From positions 2,232,001 to 2,296,000 of the forward strand of contig CP025323.1 in assembly GCA_004014935.1 (NCBI GenBank): DNA of 64,000 bases. Reading direction: 5' to 3'. Source of the stretch: Saccharomycopsis malanga. Lineage: Eukaryota > Ascomycota > Saccharomycetes > Ascoideales > Saccharomycopsidaceae. The notes beneath the pieces were generated by a model. The model saw nothing but the letters and a program-made list of their open reading frames with translations. It was not told the origin of the DNA and did no database searches. The translations under genes and the position numbers were made by a program. Every line of letters begins with the position of its first letter. Positions within the stretch are counted from its first letter, which is position 1. Shown here one piece after another: positions 19,773 to 29,704 of the stretch.

Positions 19773-20973
19773 AACTCCTGCCAACCAATAATCTAATTAA
19801 AGACTGTTCGGCTACTCAACTGAATCTCACTTTCAATCTTATGATCAATCTTCTGATCAACCTTCTGATCAATCTGCCCCTCTGCAATCCTCTTACAACA
19901 GCAAGTAAACAAATCAAATCAATTTCCAATACTACCAAGTTTCTCCCCCGCTGGTTTGAAATCTCTCTATGGAATTTTGAAATTTTTCACCCTCCTATTC
20001 TCTAGAATGTCTCACTATTACGTCCTGTTGATCCTATCTAGCTATATATCTTATATAATCTTCCAACTCGCTCAAATTTTTTCTCAAAAAATACCAATCT
20101 CCAATTATCATAATAATATCAAAATAATATCAACAACAACAACACGACGCGCACTCTCTATCTCCATACATTATTGTATATTCATTACCTCTTACTCACG
20201 CCCACTTCGGCCTTGGTATTATACACAGACCCGTGTACTAAAACGGCCACCGTGAATAGCCCTACCGCGAACTGGGGGGAGACGCATTGCACTGCATTGC
20301 AGTGACTTGCAGCGACTTGCGTTTCAAAAACTTTAAGCCCGGTACCATTGCGGCGGATGTGCCTTTTTTTCCTTGGTTTCTTCATGTTTTGCAGTTAATA
20401 TTCCTACATTAATCCAATATTTACTCCTCCCAGGCGTTTTCCTGAAAAATATAGTCTCTAATGGCCTTCAAAACCTCACAATCTGCCTGGTTGTCAAGTG
20501 TGCAAGCAGATGCAAGCAGATGCAAAATGCACACTGCATATGCATATTAATGCATGTATATGTATCTAACGCATATTTGGTGCAGCACTTGCAAATTTTC
20601 ATTGACACACTTCCCTCTCAGTATAGGGTAAATACGCTATATAAAACTGCCAATAGGCCTGAATGGTGAGAATGTGTTGATCTGCAAACCATCAAACCTT
20701 TAATACTATGCAAATGCCCTTAAGAGATGACTATCTATTGCAATTTCAGTTGCGCTTGTTTTCAAATGACGCATTGGGCATTCCATTAATTAAGGGCATT
20801 TCAAAAGAAAAAATTATATTTAATCCAGAGTGAACCTGGTTATCTGCCTTCCTGATAACAGCCTGATTGAGGTTTTGGGAGCACCATTTAGGGTCACCGG
20901 AGTCCCTAGGAAATGAGCATCAATGCAAGTATATGCATACAGACGTAGTCTAATGTATATCGTGACAGAAATA

Positions 20974-20989
20974 CACGCACGCGTGCGTG
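20974..20989. promoter_or_regulatory. 16-bp perfect palindrome containing an MCB (ACGCGT)
   Basis: CACGCACGCGTGCGTG is its own reverse complement. ACGCGT in the centre (20979-20984) is the MluI cell-cycle box bound by MBF in yeasts. No cell-cycle gene starts close by; the cyclin start is 1.2 kb away and points away. Function unproven. Confidence 0.3.
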
Positions 20990-22274
20990 CTTGGACGCAG
21001 GTCTAGGGCATGTGCCGATGACGTACGCTGCTCTTAGCGAAATTGGCATGGCCATAATCCTGTTTGCAAATGGTTTATCTTCCTTAGTTAGTGGTAAACA
21101 CAAATTGAATCTAATAGACCGCGGTTCCCTGGGATGATACAAGACCGCGGTTCCCCAGAATGCTTCGCTGCTACATTGGTGCAGGCCTGCACGTCGTGCG
21201 TTTCACCGCACCGCGTCTTGAATCTTATAAATCTATATGAAGGGGTGCATATCGGTAGGGTAGCTGGAATGAGTGTTGGTAATATAACCTTTATTATCAG
21301 CGTAAAAAGGTCTTCTATGACTTTAGTTTTTCCCATATATTTACCAGCTCTTGCGTATATATTCACCCAATTGATTTGTGCAACGATGAACCATTTGTCT
21401 CATGGTAATTATTATAAAAATGAAACGGGGAATGATCATTGATTCTTAAAAGGATATAGTAGAGCAGAATAAGAAAACAACATGGAACTAAGTAAAAATT
21501 AAACAATTCCATCTTTTTGGTAAAACACTACTTAAAAGAAAAATTGTCTTTTGTTTCAAGCCAAAGTGATGGTGTTTTGATCTCTTTAAAAGCGGCATAC
21601 TATCAATCATAATATTCATCTAACACCATAACTGTATTTCATTGATTGAGTTTCACTACTCAACTTGAATTAAACTAATGTAGGTATCAGGAAAACATGT
21701 TGACCAACTCTTTTAAACATTGCTCTAAACCAGGAGTTCCACAAAACTCTTTTTCTCTTTTTGATTATTCGTTTTTAAATAAATAATGTTAACAAAAGAC
21801 TAACTAAGCGTGCAACAATTCTTCGTAATTTTTACTAAAATTCAGAATAGGCAACGTCAACTCGCTTTTTCATTTTACTAGCAATTCAGTACGGTTTTCT
21901 CTATAGCCAAAATTGTTGAAACTTTGACTTTTTTTGAATTGATACTATCATCCCTTTGTTTTCAAGGGACGTACAGCGAGTTAAACTATATCTAGCTCCA
22001 AATCCACAACCTCCGGGCCTCAAAAATACTAACCTTAAGCTTTTTTTCGGTATGTTCAAGGCTTAACTGAAAAACCGATTAACTAAAAGAATAATTTTTT
22101 TACTGAAGTTGGGCTCTATCTTTCACATTTCATAACAATCAGCGTGACTCTTAATACAAATAATATACCAATGTATGACAAAATAAATCTAATTTTGAAT
22201 TTTTACTGGCTCAACCATAAAACTTAGAAATACCTACCAAATTTTCAATAAAACATGTGAATTCCTGCTGAAAA

Positions 22275-22364
22275 TTGGCTCTCCGCGAATTGAACCCATT
22301 GTTTTTCCAGTAAGCAAATGTCAAAGATTTAACCATGGCACATAACCCATTCAAATGAGCCACA
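22275..22364 (-). repeat. tRNA-like remnant with intact B box
   Basis: On the minus strand it begins TGGCTC and ends GAGAGCCA, giving a possible short acceptor stem. It contains GGGTTCAATTC, a perfect B-box core. The D and anticodon arms do not fold convincingly, so this is more likely a decayed tRNA or SINE head than a working tRNA gene. Confidence 0.4.
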
Positions 22365-23144
22365 TAACATTTTACCTGACCATACTGCCAATGCTGTTTT
22401 ACTGATGACTTCTGATTATCTTTTGACGAATTGTCAATAGAAGTATTAGGAAATTTAGAATATTATAGATATTAGCGACTTTGTTGTTATAGCAACACGA
22501 AGTTTAAAAGAAGAAATAGGTCTGCCTAAATATGTCTTGACTAATATAAATGTTACTATCCAAAATAACAGTAGTTGATTGAGATTTATTAGATAGCCAC
22601 GTCTAAGTATATTAATGGAAACACCTTTGATTCTACATATTCTCCAATGAGTTGGTAGCACAAGTCTAATATGTTTCAAACGTACTTAGTAGTGGTGTGT
22701 CTATGTATCTTTTCAAACTTGTTTACCAGTGGTGTGTCTATGCATATTTTTTTAAAACGGTATCCGCTTTTCAGAGCTCCTCACAGAGCTCTCATTTGAA
22801 TGGCCTATTTTTTTTTATAGAATTGTAGGTTATTTTAGAAGATATGTGCCGTCTACAATATTGTCTTACCTCTACAGGCCCCTCATGTTGGCCTTTTTTA
22901 TGCGTCTTGGAGACGGCTGGAGGAGCCTTTTTAGCAAGTTTATTTTATTTGAAAGTGGAAACGACCCAGAAAGGAAAGAAAAATGTTGAAGATTGAGCCT
23001 TGGTATTGGGGAAAAATGTCACACGTTATTGGCAGATGGTGCCAAACTGCGGGCAACTCGCCTAAATTCCTTAGACCGTGACCTTTTCCGCAGATTTACG
23101 GTGTACTGACTTAATATATATATCTTATATCGAGTATATTAAGT

Positions 23145-23372
23145 ATGAGGCCCACCGTACTGTCCATCGGTCCGCGGGGGCGGGGCAAATTCTATGAAGG
23201 AAAGTCACCGCCACTATACCCCACCGTTCTTTCACCTGTCCGGACCGAGGCCCCGCCGTCCATAGTGGGCTATTATAAAAAGGCGGATATGTTGGCTGTT
23301 GATAATATATATGAAGGAACTATTGGAATTCGGCAAGTAACTCCGGATGATGTTATTCAAATCCTGGGATGA
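23145..23372 (+). other. Questionable 75-codon open frame over a GC-rich island
   Basis: ATG at 23145 after a TA-rich stretch. The first 125 bp are strongly GC-rich (GGTCCGCGGGGGCGGGGC) against an AT-rich background. The translation is basic and Pro/Gly-rich, then acidic, with no known motif. It may be a small gene or a CGG-rich regulatory island. Confidence 0.2.
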
Positions 23373-24135
23373 TTTAAAAAAAATTGTAATGTGAAATATG
23401 TAGCATTATAGGTTATAGACCTGTAGGTTATGGGATATAACGAGAAAAGAATAGGGTTTACCATAGTTGCTGGCATCTTGTCGGCGACCATGAAACTCCG
23501 ATTTTTGTTCCGATCTTATAGAGTGCCAGTACGTGTAGTTTAAGGGTCTGCAGTGGAAATCTACAGAAATTTAAAGAATCGTACCACTTGAAATGTGTTT
23601 AAGAGCGGTTTTGGTTCCATTGGGCCGATTCTGTCAAGAGCCATCAATTTACATGTTCTGAGTTGTTATGATAACAATTTGTAGACATATGCTGGGTGTC
23701 TCCAGAAAACCTTAGATTCTGTTTCCAATGGTGTAGTAATTTTGCAAAGTTGAAGCTGTTGGTTTCTAACAATAAACCCAGCTGTGAAACTCGCCGGGTT
23801 ATAGCCCTGGAATCTATAACCAAGCAATTAAGATAATCTCTACAGTATTGCGCAACTGTGATGCTCCAGGTGGGGTTATCTAATTGCCCAACACCATGGA
23901 TCATCAAAGTTATACAGCGTAATGTGTGTAAACTCTGTTTTTGCAGTCAGTATTAGACACCAGAAACCCCACGATTCATAGCATCGCTGTCCGTTATTGG
24001 ATGACAGTCTCGCCAAAGACAGGAAATACCTTATTTCCTTTCTCTTTCGAATATAAATAGCAAGAAGCTTTCCAAAGTGTAAAAGAAAAAATTATTTTCA
24101 AAAAACTGTATAAATTAGCAATAAAATAGTACAAT

Positions 24136-24954
24136 ATGTCCCGTAACGAAGATATTGATATTGAGAAGCAGGTTGACAGAACCTATTCCCCAACCAACCC
24201 TGAAACCCTCAATGATGTTTCCAAGGTTGAAAACACTACTTATGCCGATGGCCGCGAGGTGATTCTCATAGGAAACACCAAGGTTTATAAAGACGAATTA
24301 GTGAAGGCTTTTGGTGGTACTGCACAAGTTGGTATTTCTGCTCCATCAACTCACAAATTTGCCAACGCTGCCCCATTGGGTCTCAGTGCCTTTGCTCTTA
24401 CAACCTTTGTTCTTTCGCTCATCAATGCTCGTGCCATGGGTGTTGAAATTCCAAATGTCGTTGCTGCTTTGGCCTTCTTCTATGGCGGTGTTGTTCAAAT
24501 TCTTGCTGGTATGTGGGAGTTTGCTTCTGAAAATACCTTCGCTGCTTGTGCTTTTTCGTCTTATGGGGGATTTTGGATTTCTTACGCTGCTCTTATTACC
24601 CCAGCCTTTGGAATTGCCTCGGCATATACTTCTAAAGATGCAGAATCTCAAATGGCTTCGGCAATTGGCTTCTTTTTGCTTGGATGGACTATCTTCACCT
24701 TTATGCTCTGGCTATGTACCATCAGATCCACCTGGGCATTTTCTTCATTGTTCTTTTTCCTTTTCATCACATTTTTGTTGTTGGCAATTGGTGAGTTCTC
24801 AGGAAGACTCGGGGTAACTAGAGCAGGTGGAGTCATTGGTGTAATTGTTGCTTTTATTGCATGGTATAATGCCTATGCTGGTTTGGCGAACAAAGAAAAC
24901 ACTTATATCACTGTCACACCAATCTACTTGCCAGGAAGCTCCTCAAGATTTTAA
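24136..24954 (+). CDS. Acetate/ammonium transporter of the GPR1/FUN34/YaaH family
   Basis: 272 aa from the ATG at 24136. ATO proteins are plasma-membrane acetate (and possibly ammonium) transporters with six membrane helices, induced on poor carbon sources. The cytosolic N-terminus (about 75 aa) carries 'REVILIGNTKVYKDEL', typical for fungal members. The signature in helix 1 reads 'NAAPLGLSAFALTTFVLS'. The usual fungal form is NPAPLGL, so the Pro is replaced by Ala. 'GGVVQILAGMWEF' and 'FSSYGGFWISYAA' match later family blocks. TATAAATAG lies about 80 bp upstream. The stop is followed by a T-rich repeat. Which ATO paralogue it is cannot be told. Confidence 0.95.
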   Translation: MSRNEDIDIEKQVDRTYSPTNPETLNDVSKVENTTYADGREVILIGNTKVYKDELVKAFGGTAQVGISAPSTHKFANAAPLGLSAFALTTFVLSLINARAMGVEIPNVVAALAFFYGGVVQILAGMWEFASENTFAACAFSSYGGFWISYAALITPAFGIASAYTSKDAESQMASAIGFFLLGWTIFTFMLWLCTIRSTWAFSSLFFFLFITFLLLAIGEFSGRLGVTRAGGVIGVIVAFIAWYNAYAGLANKENTYITVTPIYLPGSSSRF

Positions 24955-25012
24955 AAGAAGGATTTTTTTTGCTGAGTTTACAAATTTACATTTACAACTC
25001 GGGTTTCTTTAT

Positions 25013-25082
25013 TTTTTGTTCTTTGTTTTGTTCTCTTTTTTGTTCTTTGTTTTGTTCTCTTTTTTGTTCTTTCTTTTGATTT
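25013..25082 (+). repeat. T-rich tandem repeat after the transporter gene
   Basis: Units of about 25 bp (TTTTTTGTTCTTTGTTTTG type) repeated about 2.5 times, starting about 60 bp after the ATO stop codon. They probably lie within its 3' UTR. Confidence 0.7.
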
Positions 25083-25312
25083 AGATTGGGGTTTTTGAAT
25101 TTACGTATATTTATTACATTGAAATTGTATTGAAAATGTATGGCGCTATTATTGGACTGACCTTTGTAATAATTTTACTTGAGTTTTGCCAAATTATTGA
25201 TTGGAACAGACCATTCATAGACTTTTGTTTCCAATAATAATTGGTATCAAACATAACATCGTGTAATTACATATTCAAGCGCATCAACTGTTGGTAAATA
25301 TACTACCCCTTT

Positions 25313-25380
25313 GAATAATAATCCACTTTGGATAATAATCCACTTTGGATAATAATCCACTTTGGATAATAGTCCACTTT
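25313..25380 (+). repeat. 17-bp tandem repeat, four units
   Basis: GGATAATAATCCACTTT in four almost identical head-to-tail copies, about 340 bp upstream of the methyltransferase start. GGATAATAATCC inside the unit is close to a palindrome, so it could be a clustered binding site. Confidence 0.8.
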
Positions 25381-25718
25381 TATACTAGCTCTTTCCACAC
25401 ACTCCATATAATATATGTATGTTGGGCACTCAGTATGCGCCGTTATGCACTTTAACGCATGTATCATACTTTATCATGCAACAGTATGCACGTACGAGAT
25501 GGGTCATCGGTGGAACGTCTCGAGATATGATGGAGGGATGTTGGACCACTTTTCAGTTGATATATTTTAGTGCTTCTTTTCAATTCTGGCTATAAAAGCT
25601 ACGAGGAGTTTGTGGGGGAGTTTTATATTTTCAACAGTTGAACGACACAGTTCTTTCAACAAGACTGATTGAGTTGTACGAGAAGTGTAAGCAAATCACA
25701 GATTATAGAAATAGAGAC

Positions 25719-26897
25719 ATGGGATTGATGAAATATCAGTACAAATCAGTGCCAGAGGTGCTTGACAAGTCGAAGAAGATTGTGACGCTTGATGGGGGGC
25801 TAGGGACTGAGCTTGAGAGCCGTGGGGTTGACGTGAACAGCACGCTTTGGTCGTCGGTGGTGTTATTACATGACCAATGGGCGATTGTTGATCTACATTA
25901 CGATTATTTCCAGCAGGGTGCAAATGTAGCCATCACTTGCAGCTACCAGTCGTCTGCCCGGTCGCTCGAGGAGTTTGGCGCCGAGATTGCGGCGGAGCAC
26001 GGCGGTATGAACGTTTATAGTACTGTAGAACAGCGGCGAGCAATATACGACCAGTGTGTGAATGTGGCCAAGTTATCGAGGGAAAAGTACTTGCGGGATG
26101 GCCAAACCCAGCCTGGAGAGCCTGGAGAGCCTGGTTTGCTTGTGCGGCCTGTTATATCTGGGTCTGTAGGCCCGTACGGTGCTGCTCTATGTGACGGGTC
26201 TGAATTCTCCGGGGCATACAACGAATCGGTTGAAACGTACAAAAAGTTCCATTACGAACGAGTAAAATACTTTGTAGAGAACCCAGATGTGGATATGTTG
26301 GCTATAGAGACCATTCCGGTGTTTGATGAAGTGAAGGCACTCGTTTCATTGATGGAAGAAGACTTGCCCCGTGAGTATTCCGAAACACGAGCTGAACAGG
26401 CCAGGAAGACTGAAGCACAGCTTGATGGCTCTGCTGACGACACCGGCGGTGGCTCGCTATGCCAACAAGGCACTAAGAACTACATCTTGTCGTTCAGTAT
26501 CAAAGATGCTCATCATCTTGCTGACGGCACGCCGATTTCAACGGTTATTGACTATCTAAAGAATAACACCACTGCTTTCTTGCGCAGAAACTTGGTTGCC
26601 ATCGGAGGCAACTGCTTAAAGTTGAGATATTCCACCGAATTTCTACGCAACTTGCAAAAATACGCCCCTACAGACTTTCCGTTGGTCATGTATCCTAATT
26701 CTGGTGAAATATACGACGGAATCAAAAAAGTATGGTTTCCTGACCCCGAGCTCTTGAATAACCAACAGTACGAGTGGGAAAACTTGGTAGCCGAGTGGAT
26801 AAAATGCGGAGCAAGGCTTATTGGTGGATGCTGCAGAGTCGGGCCAAACGATGTCGCCAGAATTAGCAAAACTATTCAGGAATATAACCGGGGGTAA
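25719..26897 (+). CDS. Homocysteine S-methyltransferase (MHT1/SAM4 family)
   Basis: 392 aa from the ATG at 25719. The frame opens 27 codons earlier at a TTG, which is not used. The enzyme moves a methyl group from S-methylmethionine or S-adenosylmethionine to homocysteine, making methionine and recycling the methyl donor. Visible: 'TLDGGLGTELESRG' at the start of the barrel, 'ITCSYQSS', 'GSVGPYGAAL' and 'LAIETIP'. The zinc-binding cysteines are in 'AIGGNC' and 'LIGGCCR' near the C-terminus. An acidic and Gly-rich insert lies at about residues 230-255. MHT1 and SAM4 cannot be told apart from sequence alone. A SINE fragment begins only five bases after the stop codon. Confidence 0.95.
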   Translation: MGLMKYQYKSVPEVLDKSKKIVTLDGGLGTELESRGVDVNSTLWSSVVLLHDQWAIVDLHYDYFQQGANVAITCSYQSSARSLEEFGAEIAAEHGGMNVYSTVEQRRAIYDQCVNVAKLSREKYLRDGQTQPGEPGEPGLLVRPVISGSVGPYGAALCDGSEFSGAYNESVETYKKFHYERVKYFVENPDVDMLAIETIPVFDEVKALVSLMEEDLPREYSETRAEQARKTEAQLDGSADDTGGGSLCQQGTKNYILSFSIKDAHHLADGTPISTVIDYLKNNTTAFLRRNLVAIGGNCLKLRYSTEFLRNLQKYAPTDFPLVMYPNSGEIYDGIKKVWFPDPELLNNQQYEWENLVAEWIKCGARLIGGCCRVGPNDVARISKTIQEYNRG

Positions 26898-26902
26898 CCA
26901 TT

Positions 26903-27004
26903 GGGCCGTATGGTTCATTGGCCAGTGCCAAGGCCCTTTAGACATTGCGTGTATATATGAAATTGATATTTACTGTGCTCGAAATATAAGATTTTATTAT
27001 TATC
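26903..27004 (+). repeat. SINE fragment, internally deleted
   Basis: Head 'GGGCCGTATGGTTCATTGG' joined directly to the 3' body 'TTAGACATTGCGTG' and the tail 'TGCTCGAAATATAAGATT', with the B box missing. It lies immediately behind the methyltransferase gene and may be in its 3' UTR. Confidence 0.75.
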
Positions 27005-27011
27005 ATCAAGA

Positions 27012-27310
27012 AATGAAAGGAGAATTTAAAGGAGAATTTAAAGGAGAATTTAAAGGAGAATTTAAAGGAGAATTTAAAGGAGAATTTAAAGGAGAATTTA
27101 AAGGAGAATTTAAAGGAGAATTGAAGGGAGAATTTAAAGGAGAATTGAAAAAAGAGTTGAAAAAAGAATTGAAAAAAGAGGTGAAAGGAGAATTGAAAAA
27201 AGAGTTGAAAAAAGAGTTGAAAAATGAATTGAAAGGGCACTGAAAAAAGAATTGAAAAAAGGATTGAAAGGAGCATTGAAAAAAGAATTGAAAACAGAAT
27301 TGAAAAGACC
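27012..27310 (+). repeat. 12-bp minisatellite
   Basis: About ten perfect copies of AAAGGAGAATTT (27017-27130) pass into diverged copies of type AAAGAGTTGAAA up to about 27310. The strand is purine-rich throughout and open in one frame (KGEF repeat), but no ATG-started gene with its own context supports coding. SINE fragments bracket it on both sides. Confidence 0.9.
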
Positions 27311-27384
27311 TGGAAAAACAGTTCAACAGATAGTACACTCGAAAATGAAAAAACACTTAACAGGCTCAAGGTGAGAAGATTATA

Positions 27385-27475
27385 ACGACCGGGCATGATT
27401 GGGCCTTACCAAGTCCCTTTAGATATTATATACAAAATTGATTTACTGTGCTCGAAATACAAGATTTTATTATTT
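27385..27475 (+). repeat. SINE fragment (3' part)
   Basis: The family 3' body 'ATTGGGCCTTACCAAGTCCC' through 'TGTGCTCGAAATACAAGATT' with an ATT tail. It is the same subtype as the fragment at 26903 (CTCGAAAT instead of CTTGAAAT), so the minisatellite may have grown between two copies or inside one. A further tail fragment lies at 27680-27722 (minus). Confidence 0.7.
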
Positions 27476-27722
27476 ATTGGCGAAAACAGATTTTACCTGG
27501 TCTTAACATTGGTAGTGGTGTTAGTAGTATTTGAACCTAATAATACTGCAACTGCAATTTCTAAAAGTTGACGAGTTAAATTCATTTTTATCTCATATTT
27601 TGCGCCTAGTATAATCGATTTTCCAATATTCGATCGAATATTTCTCACGACGATTAAGTGGGTTGCCATGGAATTACATAATACTAATAATAATAATATA
27701 ATATATTTCGAGCCCAGTAAAT

Positions 27723-28384
27723 AGACTTTTCCTCATATATTGCAGTGACTATCATTATTGTCAAACAAACTAGAAAGTGAAAGTCGGGAGACACAACAGT
27801 TTATAGAGTGTCTAATTGTTTTGTTTAGTAGAAACAAGAAAGGTATAACTGTATACGATCAGGATTAGCAGTACCACTTATTATTTTGTTTGCAAGGACT
27901 GATTAACATTAGCATTAGTTCAAATAAACCCTTGACAATATATAATACTGATCTCACACGCAAATATATACTAGGCGTAGTAGCTCTCATAAAATATTCA
28001 GCATCAATAGAGTGCCAGCTTTTTATATACTTACCAACTATTTACTGCAACAGTGTAAATACATACAATGTCCAATCTGAGAAACAGAGATATAAGACAA
28101 AATAGCTTATTATGCTTTACTACTAGACTCCCCACCAGTAATCCTTGTGAATTTCAAAAAATCCAGTCAAACTAACCATTAGCTGAAACAACACCTTGTA
28201 TTCCCAGCATTAAATTCACAATTATCTTCCACAATTGTTCATTTTACTAACTGCACAATACAAGTCCCCTTTGGAAATTTCTTAGCTCACGGTAGCCATA
28301 TTATTTCTTGTCATATGTGTAGCAACGACTGGTAATGTTACTTGTCAAAGTTTTCTCTCGAAATGAGAGATATTCTGTTTTGTT
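27723..28384. other. Gene-free spacer
   Basis: AT-rich, no recognisable gene, RNA or repeat. Confidence 0.5.
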
Positions 28385-29400
28385 AATAAAAATATGCTTA
28401 TATGCAATGCCTTACTATTGCCGAGTGGCCAAGTTGGTTGGGCCATGCGCCACGCAGAATAGTGCAGAATAGTACAGAAAATAAGTGTGGCGTTCCTCAC
28501 TTGGGGTTTTGGTCCTCGATTCGCGCTCTTGTCGTTTTAAAGTAATCATCAAATGTTTTGTTAAATTAAATCTGTGATATCTAGGCTATTTTAATTCAAA
28601 AAATGTACCCCAACATTTTTAATTTTTTTTACAATATTATGGTACTTTTTATAATAAGAAATATTAAAGTTTCGCAGAAATTTTTGATAAAACGGAAAGT
28701 TGTCAATTTTGACAAAAAGATAATTCTTTTGAGTAGTTCTTTAAAAATCTTTACAGCAAACCAAACCATACAAAAAATATATTTTTTTACATTTTAAGCC
28801 TTAAAGTTTTGAATAAAGTACTTTGTTTTGAGACTTGGCTGTTAAAAAATATTTAACCGGGAGAAAGTATCATTTTATCGAACATAATATATAATTTGTT
28901 ATAAATCGTGTTTTTCAACTCGAGAAGAGACTTTCTTTGTTTCTTGACATTATTCCATAGGTTTTAGTTGTTTTTGGTTTTGCCCCTGTTTCCTTCAGGA
29001 TTTCAACAAGCTTTTATTCCAAAGAATCACGTATCTCAAGAGCAAAAAAAGGTATGATTTATTATAAGCTATCAGAGGAACTTACATTTGGTAATTAATC
29101 ATTATATATTGTCAAACTAGCATATTTAAACTTCTTTCAAACATTAAATATTTTATGGGGCTCGGTAAAGCGTAATGTGCTTGTTTATAAGCTTTATACC
29201 TGGGTTCTGGGGAGTCCGTTTTTTAACAACTTTGATTCCTATTCAAATTAAAGTTGCAAATGGTTTAATGTTTGTTTGACTTTGGTTATTCATTTTTTCT
29301 CTGTTCTAGTTTCTGATTTGTTTTAATGCATTCTTGTGGAAGTTGTATATTGACTCTTAAATGGTGATAAACTTTGGCTGGTTATTTTTTTTTTGCCAAA
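28385..29400 (+). repeat. Dispersed repeat family 2, copy C
   Basis: Full plus-strand copy. The A-box string TGGCCAAGTTGG lies at 28426-28437, the GCGCCACGC...GTGTGGCG hairpin and degenerate B box follow, then about 900 bp of AT-rich sequence ending 'GGTGATAAACTTTGGCTGG' and a T run. From about 29401 to 29560 a diverged second copy of the element's own 3' third follows ('GCTCTCAGAAGAACTTGG', 'GGGACTTGGTAATGCGTAAT'), so the unit is partly duplicated. T8 runs inside would stop pol III before the end. Confidence 0.8.
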
Positions 29401-29704
29401 CATTATAAAGGATCAGTTTTCCAAAAGCTACAAATGGTATGAATTATTGTAGGCTCTCAGAAGAACTTGGATTTGACAATAATCTTCAAGTATTTTGAAA
29501 CTGGTATAATGTAACTTCCTATATGGGACTTGGTAATGCGTAATTTGCTTGGGCCGGATATAATATATCAACTCGTTGCTAATGTAATAAACGGTGAATC
29601 TGACTTTACCAGGTCCGATACAACTCATATACTGCGTTAGAAACATACATTATTATATAATATATTTCTTTAACAAAAGTGGTTCATAAATATATACAAG
29701 ACCA

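Larger units (their letters stand above)
19773..24135. other. Gene-poor region of 4.4 kb
   Basis: No confident gene. Visible items: TGCA-rich DNA at 20500-20960, a 16-bp palindrome at 20974-20989, a 13-bp direct repeat GACCGCGGTTCCC at 21118 and 21145, a tRNA-like remnant at 22275-22364, a GC-rich island at 23145-23270 with a 75-codon frame, and the ATO promoter with TATAAATAG near 24053. The right part serves as the upstream region of the acetate transporter. The length is unusual for a yeast spacer. Confidence 0.5.

Noticed and set aside
27012-27243. KGEF-repeat protein encoded by the minisatellite
   Set aside because: The frame is just a multiple-of-three repeat without an own start context; it continues from an out-of-frame reading of the methyltransferase gene.
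28385-29400. LINE 3' end as identity of repeat family 2
   Set aside because: Copies keep their 5' tRNA-like end and vary at the 3' side, opposite to LINE truncation, and no reverse-transcriptase motif is seen.
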